This document shows, piece after piece, positions 27,259 to 36,900 of a DNA stretch of 64,000 bases. Each line of letters begins with the position of its first letter. Position 1 is the stretch's first letter. The notes under the pieces were generated by a model. The model was not told where the DNA came from and did not search any database. It saw nothing but the letters and a program-made list of their open reading frames with translations. The translations under genes and the position numbers were made by a program. Source of the stretch: CBDCVD01 sp965224015 (lineage in GTDB: Bacteria > Pseudomonadota > Alphaproteobacteria > Rhizobiales > CBDCVD01); assembly GCA_965224015.1 (NCBI GenBank), contig OZ245032.1:1240001-1304000 (forward strand), in the 5' to 3' direction.

Positions 27259-27816
27259 ATGAACGACATTTTAAAAGAAAATTTTAATATGGATGTTTTT
27301 GAAGGTTTGGAATTATCATTTAATATTCTTGTTGGAAATAATTTAAACGCATTACATTATGAATTTGATGTTATTGACAGTATTATAAGAAAACATTTCA
27401 ATGTTATTAAGGTGTTTCATAATGTTTATATTCGTGCTAAAGAAGAAGAATATAAATATAGAATAAATATATATGATGATGAACGTAGTATTATTTTAGA
27501 ACTAATAAGAAGTGTTAATGAAAATAATGAAGAAGAATTTTTTCGACTTATAGTAATGAATTCACATCCAAGATTTGTTGCTACGTTTCTTAAGTTACTA
27601 TTGGAACGATATTCGTTTGATGGATTTCTTTACGGATATATCGATGGTGTATTTGTTGGCATTAACAGACAGGTCTTGCGTGAGGATTTGTCCGCCTATA
27701 CAGATGAGCAGTTGAGTAACATGTTATATGAAGACCTCCCCGGTGATCATCTGTTGTACAAGATCGATAGCGAAGGCTGGGTCGATGACAGCGGTAAATG
27801 GCACGATTGGCCGTAA
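27259..27816 (+). CDS. AT-rich unknown protein in the effector island
   Basis: 185 residues. Very AT-rich codon use, unlike the core genes, indicates recent acquisition. The first two thirds are acidic and asparagine- and isoleucine-rich; the last 45 residues (LREDLSAYTDEQLSNMLYEDLPGDH...) are GC-normal and may come from another source. No signal peptide or membrane segment. By position after a DUF4123 gene it may be an effector or immunity protein; I do not recognise it. Confidence 0.5.
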   Translation: MNDILKENFNMDVFEGLELSFNILVGNNLNALHYEFDVIDSIIRKHFNVIKVFHNVYIRAKEEEYKYRINIYDDERSIILELIRSVNENNEEEFFRLIVMNSHPRFVATFLKLLLERYSFDGFLYGYIDGVFVGINRQVLREDLSAYTDEQLSNMLYEDLPGDHLLYKIDSEGWVDDSGKWHDWP

Positions 27817-27891
27817 TAGCCCTTGGGTGTTTAGTCCCGATATTTTGTCGGTTGGGTCTCGTACGAACCTGGACGCACTGTACAAGCCTCA

Positions 27892-28062
27892 GAGCCTGAT
27901 TCAAAATTCGGTGCCACCATCGTAGCTGACTAAAATTGCATATGATTTTGGCGATTTTCCTGCTCCTGTACAACATTCAGCCTTCCATAAGGGCACAAAT
28001 GGTTTCATTTTATCCTAAAACCGACGCATTGGATGTCGCAAATTGAATTTCCAATCAGGCTC
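27892..28062 (-). mobile_element. Family E element, second copy
   Basis: Almost identical to 20314-20484 but inverted. Flanks are TCA and TTA, both TNA. It ends exactly two bases before the ATG of the next ORF, so it either truncated that gene's 5' end or supplied its leader. Confidence 0.85.
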
Positions 28063-28064
28063 TT

Positions 28065-28505
28065 ATGAGCACATTGGCTCATTTGAAGACTGATCCCTAC
28101 ACGACCCCGATTGTTGATTGGCAAGTGTTTCCATTGTCTCACAGGTATGAAAACATACGTTTCATGATGCATCAACTGTTTCGCATTAAGGACGAACATA
28201 ATGATGATAAATATACCTCGCCTATGCCATCATACGGTTTTGCGTTGTGGGGTGGAGAGCGCCATAAAATATACGATAAAGTTGATTATGAATTTGAAAT
28301 TCTGTTCTTGAAATCTATGGAGAGTATTGGTGTTAATCACGTTCCGGTTTTACTTTTTACCGAGTTCATAGAATACTATTACAACGCTTATCCTGAAGAT
28401 TATCCACTGACCATAATTATATCTATGTCTGGAAAATTTATCCGCCTTGATGATATTATTTCTAATCTGGGATTTTACGAGTGGGTTGACAAAACAACGT
28501 CATAG
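28065..28505 (+). CDS. Unknown protein next to element E
   Basis: 146 residues, AT-rich, acidic, no membrane segment. Starts right after element E with no visible ribosome binding site, so its real N terminus may be lost. Motifs such as IVDWQVFPLSHRYENIRFMMHQLFR do not match a family I know. In this setting it may be an immunity protein. Confidence 0.45.
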   Translation: MSTLAHLKTDPYTTPIVDWQVFPLSHRYENIRFMMHQLFRIKDEHNDDKYTSPMPSYGFALWGGERHKIYDKVDYEFEILFLKSMESIGVNHVPVLLFTEFIEYYYNAYPEDYPLTIIISMSGKFIRLDDIISNLGFYEWVDKTTS

Positions 28506-28509
28506 CTTA

Positions 28510-29007
28510 AAAAGTAGCTCTGTAAATTTTAAGAGTGAAACATATCCATCTCGCGCACCAGGTGACGGCGGCAAAGTATCTCACCCGGACGCCCGTTTTT
28601 CCGCTCGATGCTGGATTGGCGATGCGAAATTTACAAAGAATGCCAGGAAAACGCCTTTTGTGGAAAATCCGAGCACCTTTCAAAGAGACACTATTCAAGC
28701 TGATATACGCGCGGAATACAGGCGATACGGCATTGTCACCCGCAATCCCGATGCCCCTGGTAAACCGTGTTGGAATATCGGGCTATTGACGATTATCAGC
28801 ACACCGGAAACCGTCCCCCTTTTTGCCAGCTTGTACCGCGAATATGACATTGAAGGAATGGTAGGATATGTTCCCATTCGTGAGGCTTGCAAAAGCACTG
28901 GCGGCCCAGGTCGTGGTGAGAATCGTGGCCCACCTAAATATAATCCCAAAGACGATTGGTGGAATTATGATGCCTGGGAACAAACGCCTGATGACCAGAA
29001 GGCTTAG
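28510..29007 (+). pseudogene. Possible toxin-tip fragment
   Basis: The open frame reaches back to 28447, overlapping the previous gene, but protein-like sequence begins after about 28555 (RAPGDGGKVSHPDARFSARC). The distal part RYGIVTRNPDAPGKPCWNIGLLTIISTPETVPLFASLYREYDIEGMVGY is well formed. No start codon with a ribosome site is seen. The stop codon TAG is made at the boundary with a family E end (29006 on). A C-terminal effector piece is likely; family unknown. Confidence 0.35.
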
Positions 29008-29330
29008 AGCCTGATTGGAAATTATGTTGAGTGATTTCAGTTGGTTATAATTCTTTGATTTGCTAAATCGGAAAATTACGATGCCGTGGACCGAAATCAT
29101 TCGCCTTGAGAATGACAGACGTGACCTTCGCTATGCAAGCGATTGCCGTGATGATGAGCGGGAATTGGTCGTTTGTGAAGAATTTCTATTGCATTGATAT
29201 TGTTTGATTATCAGGCTTTTCCGGGCCTTCGATATTGCAAGATTTTGCACCCCTGTAGTTTGTTTCCTTGCAATTTGCGTAACGTCCTTTTCTGTGATTC
29301 ACTGGCCAAACAAGTGATTTGGAGAGGAAT
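29008..29330. other. Intergenic stretch with family E end and IS left end
   Basis: GAGCCTGATTGGAAATT at 29007-29023 is one end of family E without its partner. From about 29295 (GTGATTCACTGGCCAAAC) the left end of the following insertion sequence begins. Nothing else is recognised. Confidence 0.4.
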
Positions 29331-29872
29331 ATGAAGCCAAGAGAACCTTTTAAAACCGGTCAGTTCGATATGTTTCGTTCAAGGTTGGATCATACCAAGG
29401 GCCCTTGACAATGACTCATGGGTTAGCGTCAAAGAGGTGTGTTAGCAAGGCTGTACACCAGTCGGCGTGTCTATAAAGCCCATACCGCTGGTATCAGATC
29501 ATCAATAGGGGCCACGAGAAGGCGATTTTAGCCGACAAGATCGATTGGCAATTTCTGTCGGATAAATGTGAGGCAGTCTATACGGACAAAGTCGGCCACC
29601 CGCCCCTTTCGACGCGGCTGATGGCGGGACTGCATATCCTCAAATATGCCGACAATCTTTCCGATGAGGAAGTCTGCGCCCGCTTTGTGGAGAACCCGTA
29701 TTATCAGTATTTGTGTGGCGAGGAGTTCTTTCGCCATGATCTGCCGCTTGAGCGCTCGTCAATGACCCGATGGCGTCAGCGGATGGGCGAGGAGAGGATA
29801 CAAGCCCTGTTGCAGGAGAGCCTTGCCGTGGCCCTGAAAGTGGGGGCTGTGAAGCCTTCGGATTTTACCTAG
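29331..29872 (+). pseudogene. IS5-family transposase fragment
   Basis: Starts MKPREPFKTGQFDMFRSRLD with GGAGAGG upstream, is interrupted by a family A element at 29393-29493, and continues QIINRGHEKAILADKIDWQF...LSTRLMAGLHILKYADNLSDEEVC...ENPYYQYLCGEEFF...LERSSMTRWRQRMGEE, typical of the N-terminal region of IS5-group transposases. Deleting the A element and one TCA rejoins the frame. A second IS inserted at 29869 cuts off the catalytic half. Confidence 0.85.
29393..29493 (-). mobile_element. Family A MITE inside a transposase gene, TCA duplication
   Basis: 101 bp between TCA (29390-29392) and TCA (29494-29496). Excision in silico restores RSRLDQIINRG of the transposase. Confidence 0.92.
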
Positions 29873-30719
29873 GTCCTGTTGACAAACTGGGTTTCCAAAT
29901 CACTTAAAATGTGATTCAAGATAACTTTTGAGGAGGTTATCATGACACGTTTGCTGATGGAAGATGCGGAATGGGCGTTCTTTGAACCCTTTATTGTTGC
30001 CATTCGCGGCCGCGGTGGACGTCCGGCTAGGGATCATCGTCGTGTCCTGGACGGCATATTCTGGATCGCACGCACCGGCGCCCCATGGCGAGATCTACCT
30101 GAGGCGTTCGGTAAATGGTCGAGCGTCTACCGCCAGTTCCGACGCTGGACGTTGGCTGGGCTTTGGGAGTTGATCCTGGAGACCTTGAACGAGAGCGGGG
30201 CGGCACCCGATCAGGTTCAGATGATCGACAGTACCGTCATCCGCGCCCACCATCAGGCAGCAGGCGCAAAAGGGGGGCTCAAAAAGAAGGTCTTGGCCGT
30301 TCAAAAGGTGGCTTTACGACAAAGATACATCTGATTACCAACGCTTTTGGGCTGCCTTTGAGAGCCGAGGTCAGCGGCGGCCAGGTTTCTGACTACAAGG
30401 GGTACGACCTCTTGCACGAGGACGCTATAACGCCGGCCAAGGTGCTAATCGCTGACAAGGGCTATGATTCAGACGCGATCAGGGATGATGTTGAGAAACA
30501 CGGTGGCGTGTCGATCATTCCGGGGCGCAAGTGCCGGAAAGACCCCATTCCCGTCGATGAGTTCCTTTATGGCTTGCGTAATCGGATCGAACGGTGTTTT
30601 AACAGACTCAAGAACGCCAGACGGCTGGCAACAAGGTACGACAAAACCGCAGCGAGCTATATCGGCTTTATCTTTATCGTCTCCGCTAAACTGTGGTGCA
30701 AACAGTTTGTCAACACAGC
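29873..30719 (+). mobile_element. IS5-family (IS427-like) insertion sequence, about 847 bp
   Basis: Terminal inverted repeats GTCCTGTTGACAAACTGGGT and GCTGTGTTGACAAACTGTTT (outer orientation) are flanked by CTAG on both sides (29869-29872 and 30720-30723), meaning a 2-4 bp duplication. Two overlapping reading frames encode one transposase. Length, target and frame arrangement fit the IS427 group. Confidence 0.88.
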
Positions 30720-30723
30720 CTAG
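29942..30723 (+). CDS. IS427-like transposase, two frames joined by -1 frameshift
   Basis: The first frame (29942-30334) begins MTRLLMEDAEWAFFEPFI and includes the first catalytic aspartate region MIDSTVIRAHHQAAGAKGG. The second frame (entering at the AAAAAG run at 30281-30286) continues EGLGRSKGGFTTKIHL, then LIADKGYDSDAIR and the end YGLRNRIERCFNRLKN with the DDE glutamate. A -1 slip on the A-run gives the full enzyme of about 260 residues. Both frames look intact, so the IS may be active. Confidence 0.88.
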
Positions 30724-30738
30724 ATCAGCATGGCGTTA
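30721..30738. repeat. Family D end
   Basis: TAGATCAGCATGGCGTTA is one arm of the D palindrome, cut by the next insertion sequence. Confidence 0.5.
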
Positions 30739-31599
30739 GGCTGTGGTGACAATTTAACTATTTGAGCCACAGCTGGATTGCCGCAAGTTTAACGAAGCCA
30801 AGAAAATTCGCCAGCAGTTTGTCATAGCGCGTCGCAACCCGTCTGAATTCCTTGAGCCGTCCAAATAGACGTTCGATCCTGTTGCGCTCCTTGTACAGCT
30901 CTTTGTCATATGCACGCTGATCTGTGCGATGCCGGCGTGGGGGTATAACCGCTTCACCACCGGTCTTCACAATTGCCTCCACCAAATTGTCTGCATCATA
31001 GGCGCGGTCACCAAAAACATACTTTGATGCAAAGCCTGCAATCAAATCAAGCGCTTGCTTCATGTCGTTCTCCTGGCCTGGCCCTCCGCCAAAGCGCACG
31101 GGAAGGCCCAACCCATCGCCTACCGCATGGAGTTTGGTGGAGAACCCGCCCTTGCAGCGACCCAACCCTTGGGATGCAGCGCCCCCTTTTTTTGCGGGGC
31201 TCCTGCCGCATGTTTGTGTGCCCGGATGATAGTTGTATCAATCTGCAACCATTCAAAATCTGCCTCTTTCGACAGGGCCTCAAACATACGCTCAATAACA
31301 CCGTTCTCTACCCAACGATAGTACCTGCGTTTAACTGTTTGATAGGGGCCAAATCGCTCCGGCAGGTCTCGCCAGCGTGCCCCTGAACGGGCCATCCAAA
31401 GAAGGCCGTTAAGAAAACGGCGGTTGTTGCTGCGAGGACCACGCCGGCCTTTGCGACCTCCAGGGATAAAAGGCTCCAAGCGTTCCCACTGATCATCACG
31501 AAGTTCATCAACAGACATAACTAACCTCTCAAAAGTCAGTAATGAATCTGATTCGTCGTCAATTGAGAACCCAAAACTCCTTAAATTGTCACCACAGCC
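30739..31599 (-). mobile_element. IS5-family insertion sequence, 861 bp, TA duplication
   Basis: Inverted ends GGCTGTGGTGACAATTTAA on both sides, flanked by TA (30737-30738 and 31600-31601). It carries two overlapping transposase frames on the minus strand and is distinct from the neighbouring IS. Confidence 0.88.
30758..31518 (-). CDS. IS5-family transposase, two overlapping frames
   Basis: The first frame (31518 down to 31120) begins MSVDELRDDQWERLEPFIPG and contains LQIDTTIIRAHKHAAGA with the first catalytic aspartate. The second (about 31165 to 30758) has GRCKGGFSTKLHAVGDGLGLP, VFGDRAYDADNL and ERNRIERLFGRLKEFRRVATRYDK with the final glutamate. The overlap holds an A7G5 run near 31190 where ribosomes can slip. 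No inactivating mutation is apparent. Confidence 0.88.
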
Positions 31600-31601
31600 T
31601 A

Positions 31602-31638
31602 GAGCGCGTCAGGTTTTAATAGAACCATTCTGACGAGG
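31602..31638. repeat. Family B end
   Basis: GAGCGCGTCAGGTTTTAATA followed by GAACCATTCTGACG is one terminus of family B. The remainder is missing; the metallopeptidase stop codon follows directly. Confidence 0.6.
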
Positions 31639-31639
31639 C

Positions 31640-32365
31640 TTAGCCGCCATAGGCGTGCAACTGCATCCCATGTTCACGCAGCCAATCTCGCGCCCGGTGC
31701 CAATCAGGACACACCCGCTCAAGGGTACCCCAGAACGCCGCGCTATGGTCCAGAACAACCAGATGGCTCACCTCATGAGCCGCCAGGTAGTCGAGGACAA
31801 ACGGCGGCGCCATAACAAGCCGCCAGGAAAACGACAACCTGCCGGTCTGGGAACACGACCCCCAACGGGATTTTTGATCCGCCACACGCACAGCGCTTGC
31901 GCGCACAGCCAGGGCGTCCTCGTAGCGCCGCACCGCCTTCACCAGATCGTCCCGCGCCTGTTTTTTCAAATAGTCCGTTATCCGGCGCGGTACATGAGGG
32001 GCCGCTCCGGCGACGCACAGGCGTGGGGATTCACCATCCCCCTTGCCCTGCGCGGGCGGCGCTGTCCGTACCATGGCACGAGACCCGGGGACGTGTTCAA
32101 TGCGATAATACCGTCCGCGCAACGGCACGAGAGCCCCGTCGGTAAAAGCTACCACCTCAGGCAGGCTCTCTATCTGGCGAATGATCCAGGGCGTATTTTC
32201 CTCGGCGAACCGACGTGCGGCCTCAAGCGTGCCTCGCCCCGGCATCGTTAGCAGCACCTGGCGAGAAGACGGGCTGACGCTCAAAGTATAGCGTCGCGCC
32301 CGGTGGTGACGGCGAACGATAATCGGGTAATGCACCCCGTTTACAGGGCCAACACAGACTTGCAA
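31640..32365 (-). CDS. YgjP-like M48-related metal-dependent hydrolase
   Basis: 241 residues. The zinc site HEVSHLVVLDHSAAFW (HExxH plus a following histidine) and QKSRWGSCSQTGRLSFSWRLVMAP are diagnostic of the YgjP/DUF45 family. Characterised members are cytoplasmic; the natural substrate is still debated. The gene is followed by a family B end and precedes nothing on the same strand; 46 bp separates it from the next metallopeptidase gene upstream. Confidence 0.88.
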   Translation of the reverse strand: MQVCVGPVNGVHYPIIVRRHHRARRYTLSVSPSSRQVLLTMPGRGTLEAARRFAEENTPWIIRQIESLPEVVAFTDGALVPLRGRYYRIEHVPGSRAMVRTAPPAQGKGDGESPRLCVAGAAPHVPRRITDYLKKQARDDLVKAVRRYEDALAVRASAVRVADQKSRWGSCSQTGRLSFSWRLVMAPPFVLDYLAAHEVSHLVVLDHSAAFWGTLERVCPDWHRARDWLREHGMQLHAYGG

Positions 32366-32411
32366 CGGTGATCCTTTATCTTAATCTTGACTGTCATTGT
32401 GACCAAAGCCA

Positions 32412-33320
32412 TTAAATGCTGGCGTTGAACGTATCGCAGGACTTGAGGGCGCCACTTTCAAAACCTCTTTTAAACCAGCGAAAACGTTGCTCCGACGTCC
32501 CATGGTTAAAAGACTCCGGCACAACAAACCCTTGCGTGCGCCGCTGAATGGCGTCATCGCCAATTTTTGTTGCCGCGTTTAGCGCTTCCTCAATATCGCC
32601 CTCCTCCAGCAACCCCTTTTGCGCCGTATGGCGGGCCCAGATGCCCGCGTAGCAATCCGCTTGCAACTCCACGCGAATAGACATCTGGTTAACCTGGGTC
32701 TGTGGCCGCCCTTGACGCCAGGCATTGAATTTGGGCAGGATTCCGGTCAGGTTCTGGATGTGATGCCCCACCTCATGGGCGAGAACATAGGCCTGGGCAA
32801 AATCACCGGGCGCCTTGAACTGGCGTTTGAGTTGATCATAAAAGGACAGGTCGATATAAATAGCCTGATCCGCAGGACAATAAAAAGGACCAGAGGCTGC
32901 CGAAGCAAAGCCGCAAGCGGACTGGGTCGATCCGGTAAAAAACACCATCGTCGGCTCTTTATAGCGCAAATTATTGGCAGAAAACGCCTGGTTCCAGGTA
33001 TCTTCGGTCTCCGCCAGTACCACTTTGGCAAACTGCTTCATCTCGCTCTGCGCAGCTGACGAGAGCGTTTGAAAGCCCTGCACCGGGCCGGGCGACAGGC
33101 CACCACCGGAAAGCAGGCTCATGGGATTGATCCCCAGGAGGTAACCGCCGACCAGAATGATCAACAATGTGCCGATCCCGATACCGCCGCCACGGCGCAT
33201 GGGCGCGCCCATACCCCTGGGGCCGCGAGAGCGGCCACGGCCAAACCCGCCGGGCAAGCGAAATCCCCCGCCCCCGGTTCTATCTTCGACATTTCGGCTT
33301 TGTCTGCGTCCACGCCAGCG
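32412..33320 (-). CDS. Neutral zinc metallopeptidase, YpfJ family
   Basis: 302 residues from the ATG at 33320. A glycine/arginine-rich cytoplasmic N terminus (RGRRQSRNVEDRTGGGGFRL) is followed by one membrane segment (GIGTLLIILVGGYLLGIN) and a periplasmic domain with the zinc motif LAHEVGHHIQ, FYCPADQAIYIDLSFY and ELQADCYAGIWA. This is the family's standard layout. The function is unknown beyond the predicted protease fold. Confidence 0.9.
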   Translation of the reverse strand, partial: RWRGRRQSRNVEDRTGGGGFRLPGGFGRGRSRGPRGMGAPMRRGGGIGIGTLLIILVGGYLLGINPMSLLSGGGLSPGPVQGFQTLSSAAQSEMKQFAKVVLAETEDTWNQAFSANNLRYKEPTMVFFTGSTQSACGFASAASGPFYCPADQAIYIDLSFYDQLKRQFKAPGDFAQAYVLAHEVGHHIQNLTGILPKFNAWRQGRPQTQVNQMSIRVELQADCYAGIWARHTAQKGLLEEGDIEEALNAATKIGDDAIQRRTQGFVVPESFNHGTSEQRFRWFKRGFESGALKSCDTFNASI

Positions 33321-33483
33321 CATGGTTAATACTCCTTTGTGCCCCAAAGGTTGCGTTTCAGCCCCCGGTTCATCAAACGGTCACAGGCAAACCATGCCCA
33401 TGAAAGACTTAGAGCGCATCACCAACAGACGCCAAAGTCGACCCGAAACCCCTATACCATATAGGAATATGGCCGTAAAATAA

Positions 33484-33570
33484 TACCAGCGGTATGGGCT
33501 TTGTAGACCTGACACGCGCTAGCACACCGCTTTGACGCCAATCCCTGAGCCCTTGTCAAGGCCCTTGGTA
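33484..33570 (+). repeat. Family A copy with internal deletion, 87 bp
   Basis: Begins TACCAGCGGTATGGGCTTTG and ends GCCCTTGGTA. The central part is replaced by GACCTGACACGCGCTAGC, reminiscent of a family B end. Flanks TAA and TGA do not match, so it is old. Confidence 0.7.
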
Positions 33571-33857
33571 TGACTATATCCCTTCAAGAACAGGGCCTGT
33601 GTCTGGTCTGGCGTACCGAAAGGAGTGGAATTTGCTCTTCACATGCGCTAAAAGACGCGGCGGGATTTATGCCGGCGGTATTGGCTTTTTGTACACGCTC
33701 ACTTGTGAGCATATCTGATAGCGGACACCTACCTGCGCGCTCCCCCTGAGAGGCGCCAGCATTTTGCCAGGGCTGCGACATAACCGGCCCCATGCCTTTA
33801 TTTGTAAGCCTATGAGCAATGCCTACCAATAAACGCATGCCGATCTGAAACCGTGTC

Positions 33858-33882
33858 GAACCCGTGTTCGGCGCGGGTTTTT
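33858..33882 (+). terminator. Hairpin with T-run in the carB leader
   Basis: AACCCG and CGGGTT arms around TGTTCGGCG, followed by five T, end 36 bp upstream of the carB ATG. It could terminate an upstream transcript or act as an attenuator; no leader peptide is evident. Confidence 0.45.
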
Positions 33883-33917
33883 GTAGGATTTCCAGACTTT
33901 AGCGTGACACGAAGCTA

Positions 33918-36900
33918 ATGCCGAAACGTACCGATATAAACAGTATCCTGCTCATTGGCGCCGGCCCGATCGTCATCGGCCAGGCATGCGAGTTCGACTA
34001 CTCCGGCACGCAAGCCCTAAAAGCGCTCAAACAGGAAGGGTACCGGGTCATCCTGGTCAACTCCAATCCCGCCACCATTATGACCGATCCCGACCTTGCC
34101 GATGCCACCTATATTGAACCTATAACCCCACAGTTCGTGGCTCGCATTATTGAGCGCGAGCGCCCCGATGCGGTCTTGCCCACCATGGGCGGACAGACCG
34201 CCCTGAACTGCGCTTTAAGTCTCAATCGGGACGGGGTTTTGGACTCTTTTGGTGTGGAGATGATTGGCGCCGACGCCAATACGATTGACAAGGCGGAGGA
34301 TCGCGAGCGCTTCAAGAGGGCCATGGACCGCATCGGCCTTGAGACGCCGCGCTCAACACTTGTGCATACCTTGCCACAAGCGCTCGAGGCCCTTGATGAT
34401 ATTGGGCTTCCCGCCATTATTCGCCCCTCGTTCACCTTGGGCGGTACGGGAGGTGGAGTCGCCTACAATCGCGAAGAGTTTTTGCAAATTGTCGAAGGGG
34501 GATTGGACGCCTCCCCCACCACCGAGGTGCTTATCGAAGAATCGGTCCTTGGCTGGAAAGAGTACGAAATGGAGGTCGTGCGCGATCGCGATGACAATTG
34601 CATCATTGTCTGTTCCATTGAAAACGTTGATCCCATGGGGGTTCACACAGGCGATTCGATCACGGTGGCGCCGGCGCTGACCTTAACGGACAAGGAATTC
34701 CAGCGCCTGCGTAGCGCCTCGATTGCGGTTCTGCGCGAAATTGGGGTTGAGACCGGCGGCTCCAACGTACAGTTTGCGGTAAATCCCGAAACCGGGCGCA
34801 TGGTGGTAATCGAGATGAACCCTCGGGTGTCCCGCTCCTCGGCCCTGGCCTCCAAGGCAACGGGCTTTCCTATCGCCAAAATCGCCGCCAAACTTGCTGT
34901 CGGATACACCCTTGATGAGTTGGACAATGACATAACCGGCGGTGCCATGCCGGCGGCGTTTGAGCCGACCATTGACTATGTTGTCACCAAAATTCCGCGC
35001 TTTGCTTTTGAAAAATTCCCTGGCGCGGAACCCATTCTGACAACGTCCATGAAATCAGTGGGTGAGGCGATGGCCATTGGGCGCACATTTGCCGAGTCCT
35101 TGCAAAAGGCTCTCCGCTCCCTTGAGACAGGTTTGACAGGGCTCAATGAAATCGACATTCCCGGGCTTGGCGAGGGCGACGACAAAAATGCCATCCGCGC
35201 CGCCCTGGCACAACCCACACCGGATCGGTTGCGCTATGTGGCCCAGGCCTTGCGCTTAAGGGTTCCGCACGAGCAGATCTATCAATCCTGCCACATTGAT
35301 CCCTGGTTTATTGATCAGTTGCAGATGTTGGTGGATACGGAAGCCCTGGTAAATCAGCAAGGCCTGCCCGCGGACGCCGCAAACTTCACGCGCCTCAAGG
35401 CGGCAGGATTTTCCGACGCACGCCTTGCGCAGTTGACGCAAATGTCTGAAAAGGCCGTGCGCGACAAACGCCACGCCCTCGGGGTGCATCCGGTGTATAA
35501 GCGCATTGACACCTGCGCCGGTGAGTTTGAAGCCCCGACGGCCTATATGTATTCCACCTATGAGACCGCGTTTGCCGGTGCGCCTGTGTGCGAGGCCGCC
35601 CCCAACGATACCCGCAAGGTGGTTATTCTTGGAGGCGGCCCCAATCGCATCGGTCAGGGTATCGAGTTCGACTATTGCTGCTGTCATGCCGCTTTTGCCC
35701 TTGCCGATATTGGCATTGAAAGCATCATGGTCAATTGTAATCCGGAGACGGTATCGACGGACTATGACACCTCGGACCGGCTTTACTTTGAGCCCTTGAC
35801 TGTGGAGGACGTGAGCGAATTGTTGCGCGTGGAGCGCGCGCGCGGATCCCTTATGGGTGTTATTGTTCAGTTCGGTGGACAGACGCCTTTAAAGCTTGCC
35901 CATGCTTTGGAGAGCGCGGGGCTTCCCATTCTCGGCACGACCCCCGACGCCATTGATCTGGCGGAGGATCGCGATCGCTTTAAAAGTCTGGCGGCCGAGA
36001 TCGGCCTGAGACAGCCGCAAAACGGCATCGCGCTCACCAACGCACAGGCCAAAACGATCGTCAAGGCGCTTGGCTTTCCCGTTGTCATCCGCCCGTCCTA
36101 TGTATTGGGGGGGCGGGCTATGGAGATTGTCCGCGACCCCAACGCTCTTGAGCGTTATATTCGGGAGGCGGTGGTCGTCTCCGGCGACAGCCCGGTGCTG
36201 ATCGACAGTTATCTTGACGGCGCCATCGAGGTGGATGTTGATGCCCTTTGTGATGGCCGCGAGGTGGTGATTTGCGGAATTATGGAACATATTGAGGAGG
36301 CGGGGATCCACTCCGGCGATTCGGCTTGCGCGCTGCCGCCGCATTCCCTCAGCGAACACGTCATCAAAGCCATAAAAACACAGACCCGAGCCCTGGCGTT
36401 AGCCCTTGATGTGGTCGGACTGATGAACGTACAGTTTGCGATCCGCGATGACGAGATTTATATTCTTGAGGTTAATCCCCGTGCCTCGCGCACGGTGCCA
36501 TTTGTCGCCAAAGCGGTGGGTCAGCCGATCGCCAAGATTGCCGCACGGGTTATGGCCGGCCAGGCCCTTGGCAGTATCGCGCCGGCGCTCGCCGATTCTG
36601 ATGCAACCCCGTGGGACCATGTTGCCGTCAAGGAGGCGGTCTTTCCGTTTGCACGTTTTCCAGGCGTTGATACGCTCCTGGGGCCGGAAATGCGCTCAAC
36701 GGGGGAGGTGATGGGTCTTGACACCTCCTTTGCCGCCGCTTTTGCCAAGAGCCAATTGGCCTGTGGTGATCCTATCCCCGATGGGGGAACGGTGTTTGTG
36801 TCGGTCAAGGATGCGGACAAGCCAGGCGCTGTTGCGATCGCCCGGGCGTTCTGTGACCTTGGCTTTACCCTGATCGCCACCGGCGGCACGGCGCGGCACA

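Larger units (their letters stand above)
33321..33917. other. Intergenic region upstream of carB
   Basis: No gene is supported. 33484-33570 is a shortened family A copy. A further degenerate A end (GCCGGCGGTATTGGCTTTTT) starts near 33669, and a diverged TACCTGCGCGCTC motif lies near 33731. carA, which often precedes carB, is not here. The last 60 bp contain a hairpin described separately. Confidence 0.6.

Noticed and set aside
33858..33882. Riboswitch in the carB leader
   Set aside because: Only a simple hairpin with T-run is present; no conserved aptamer features are visible.
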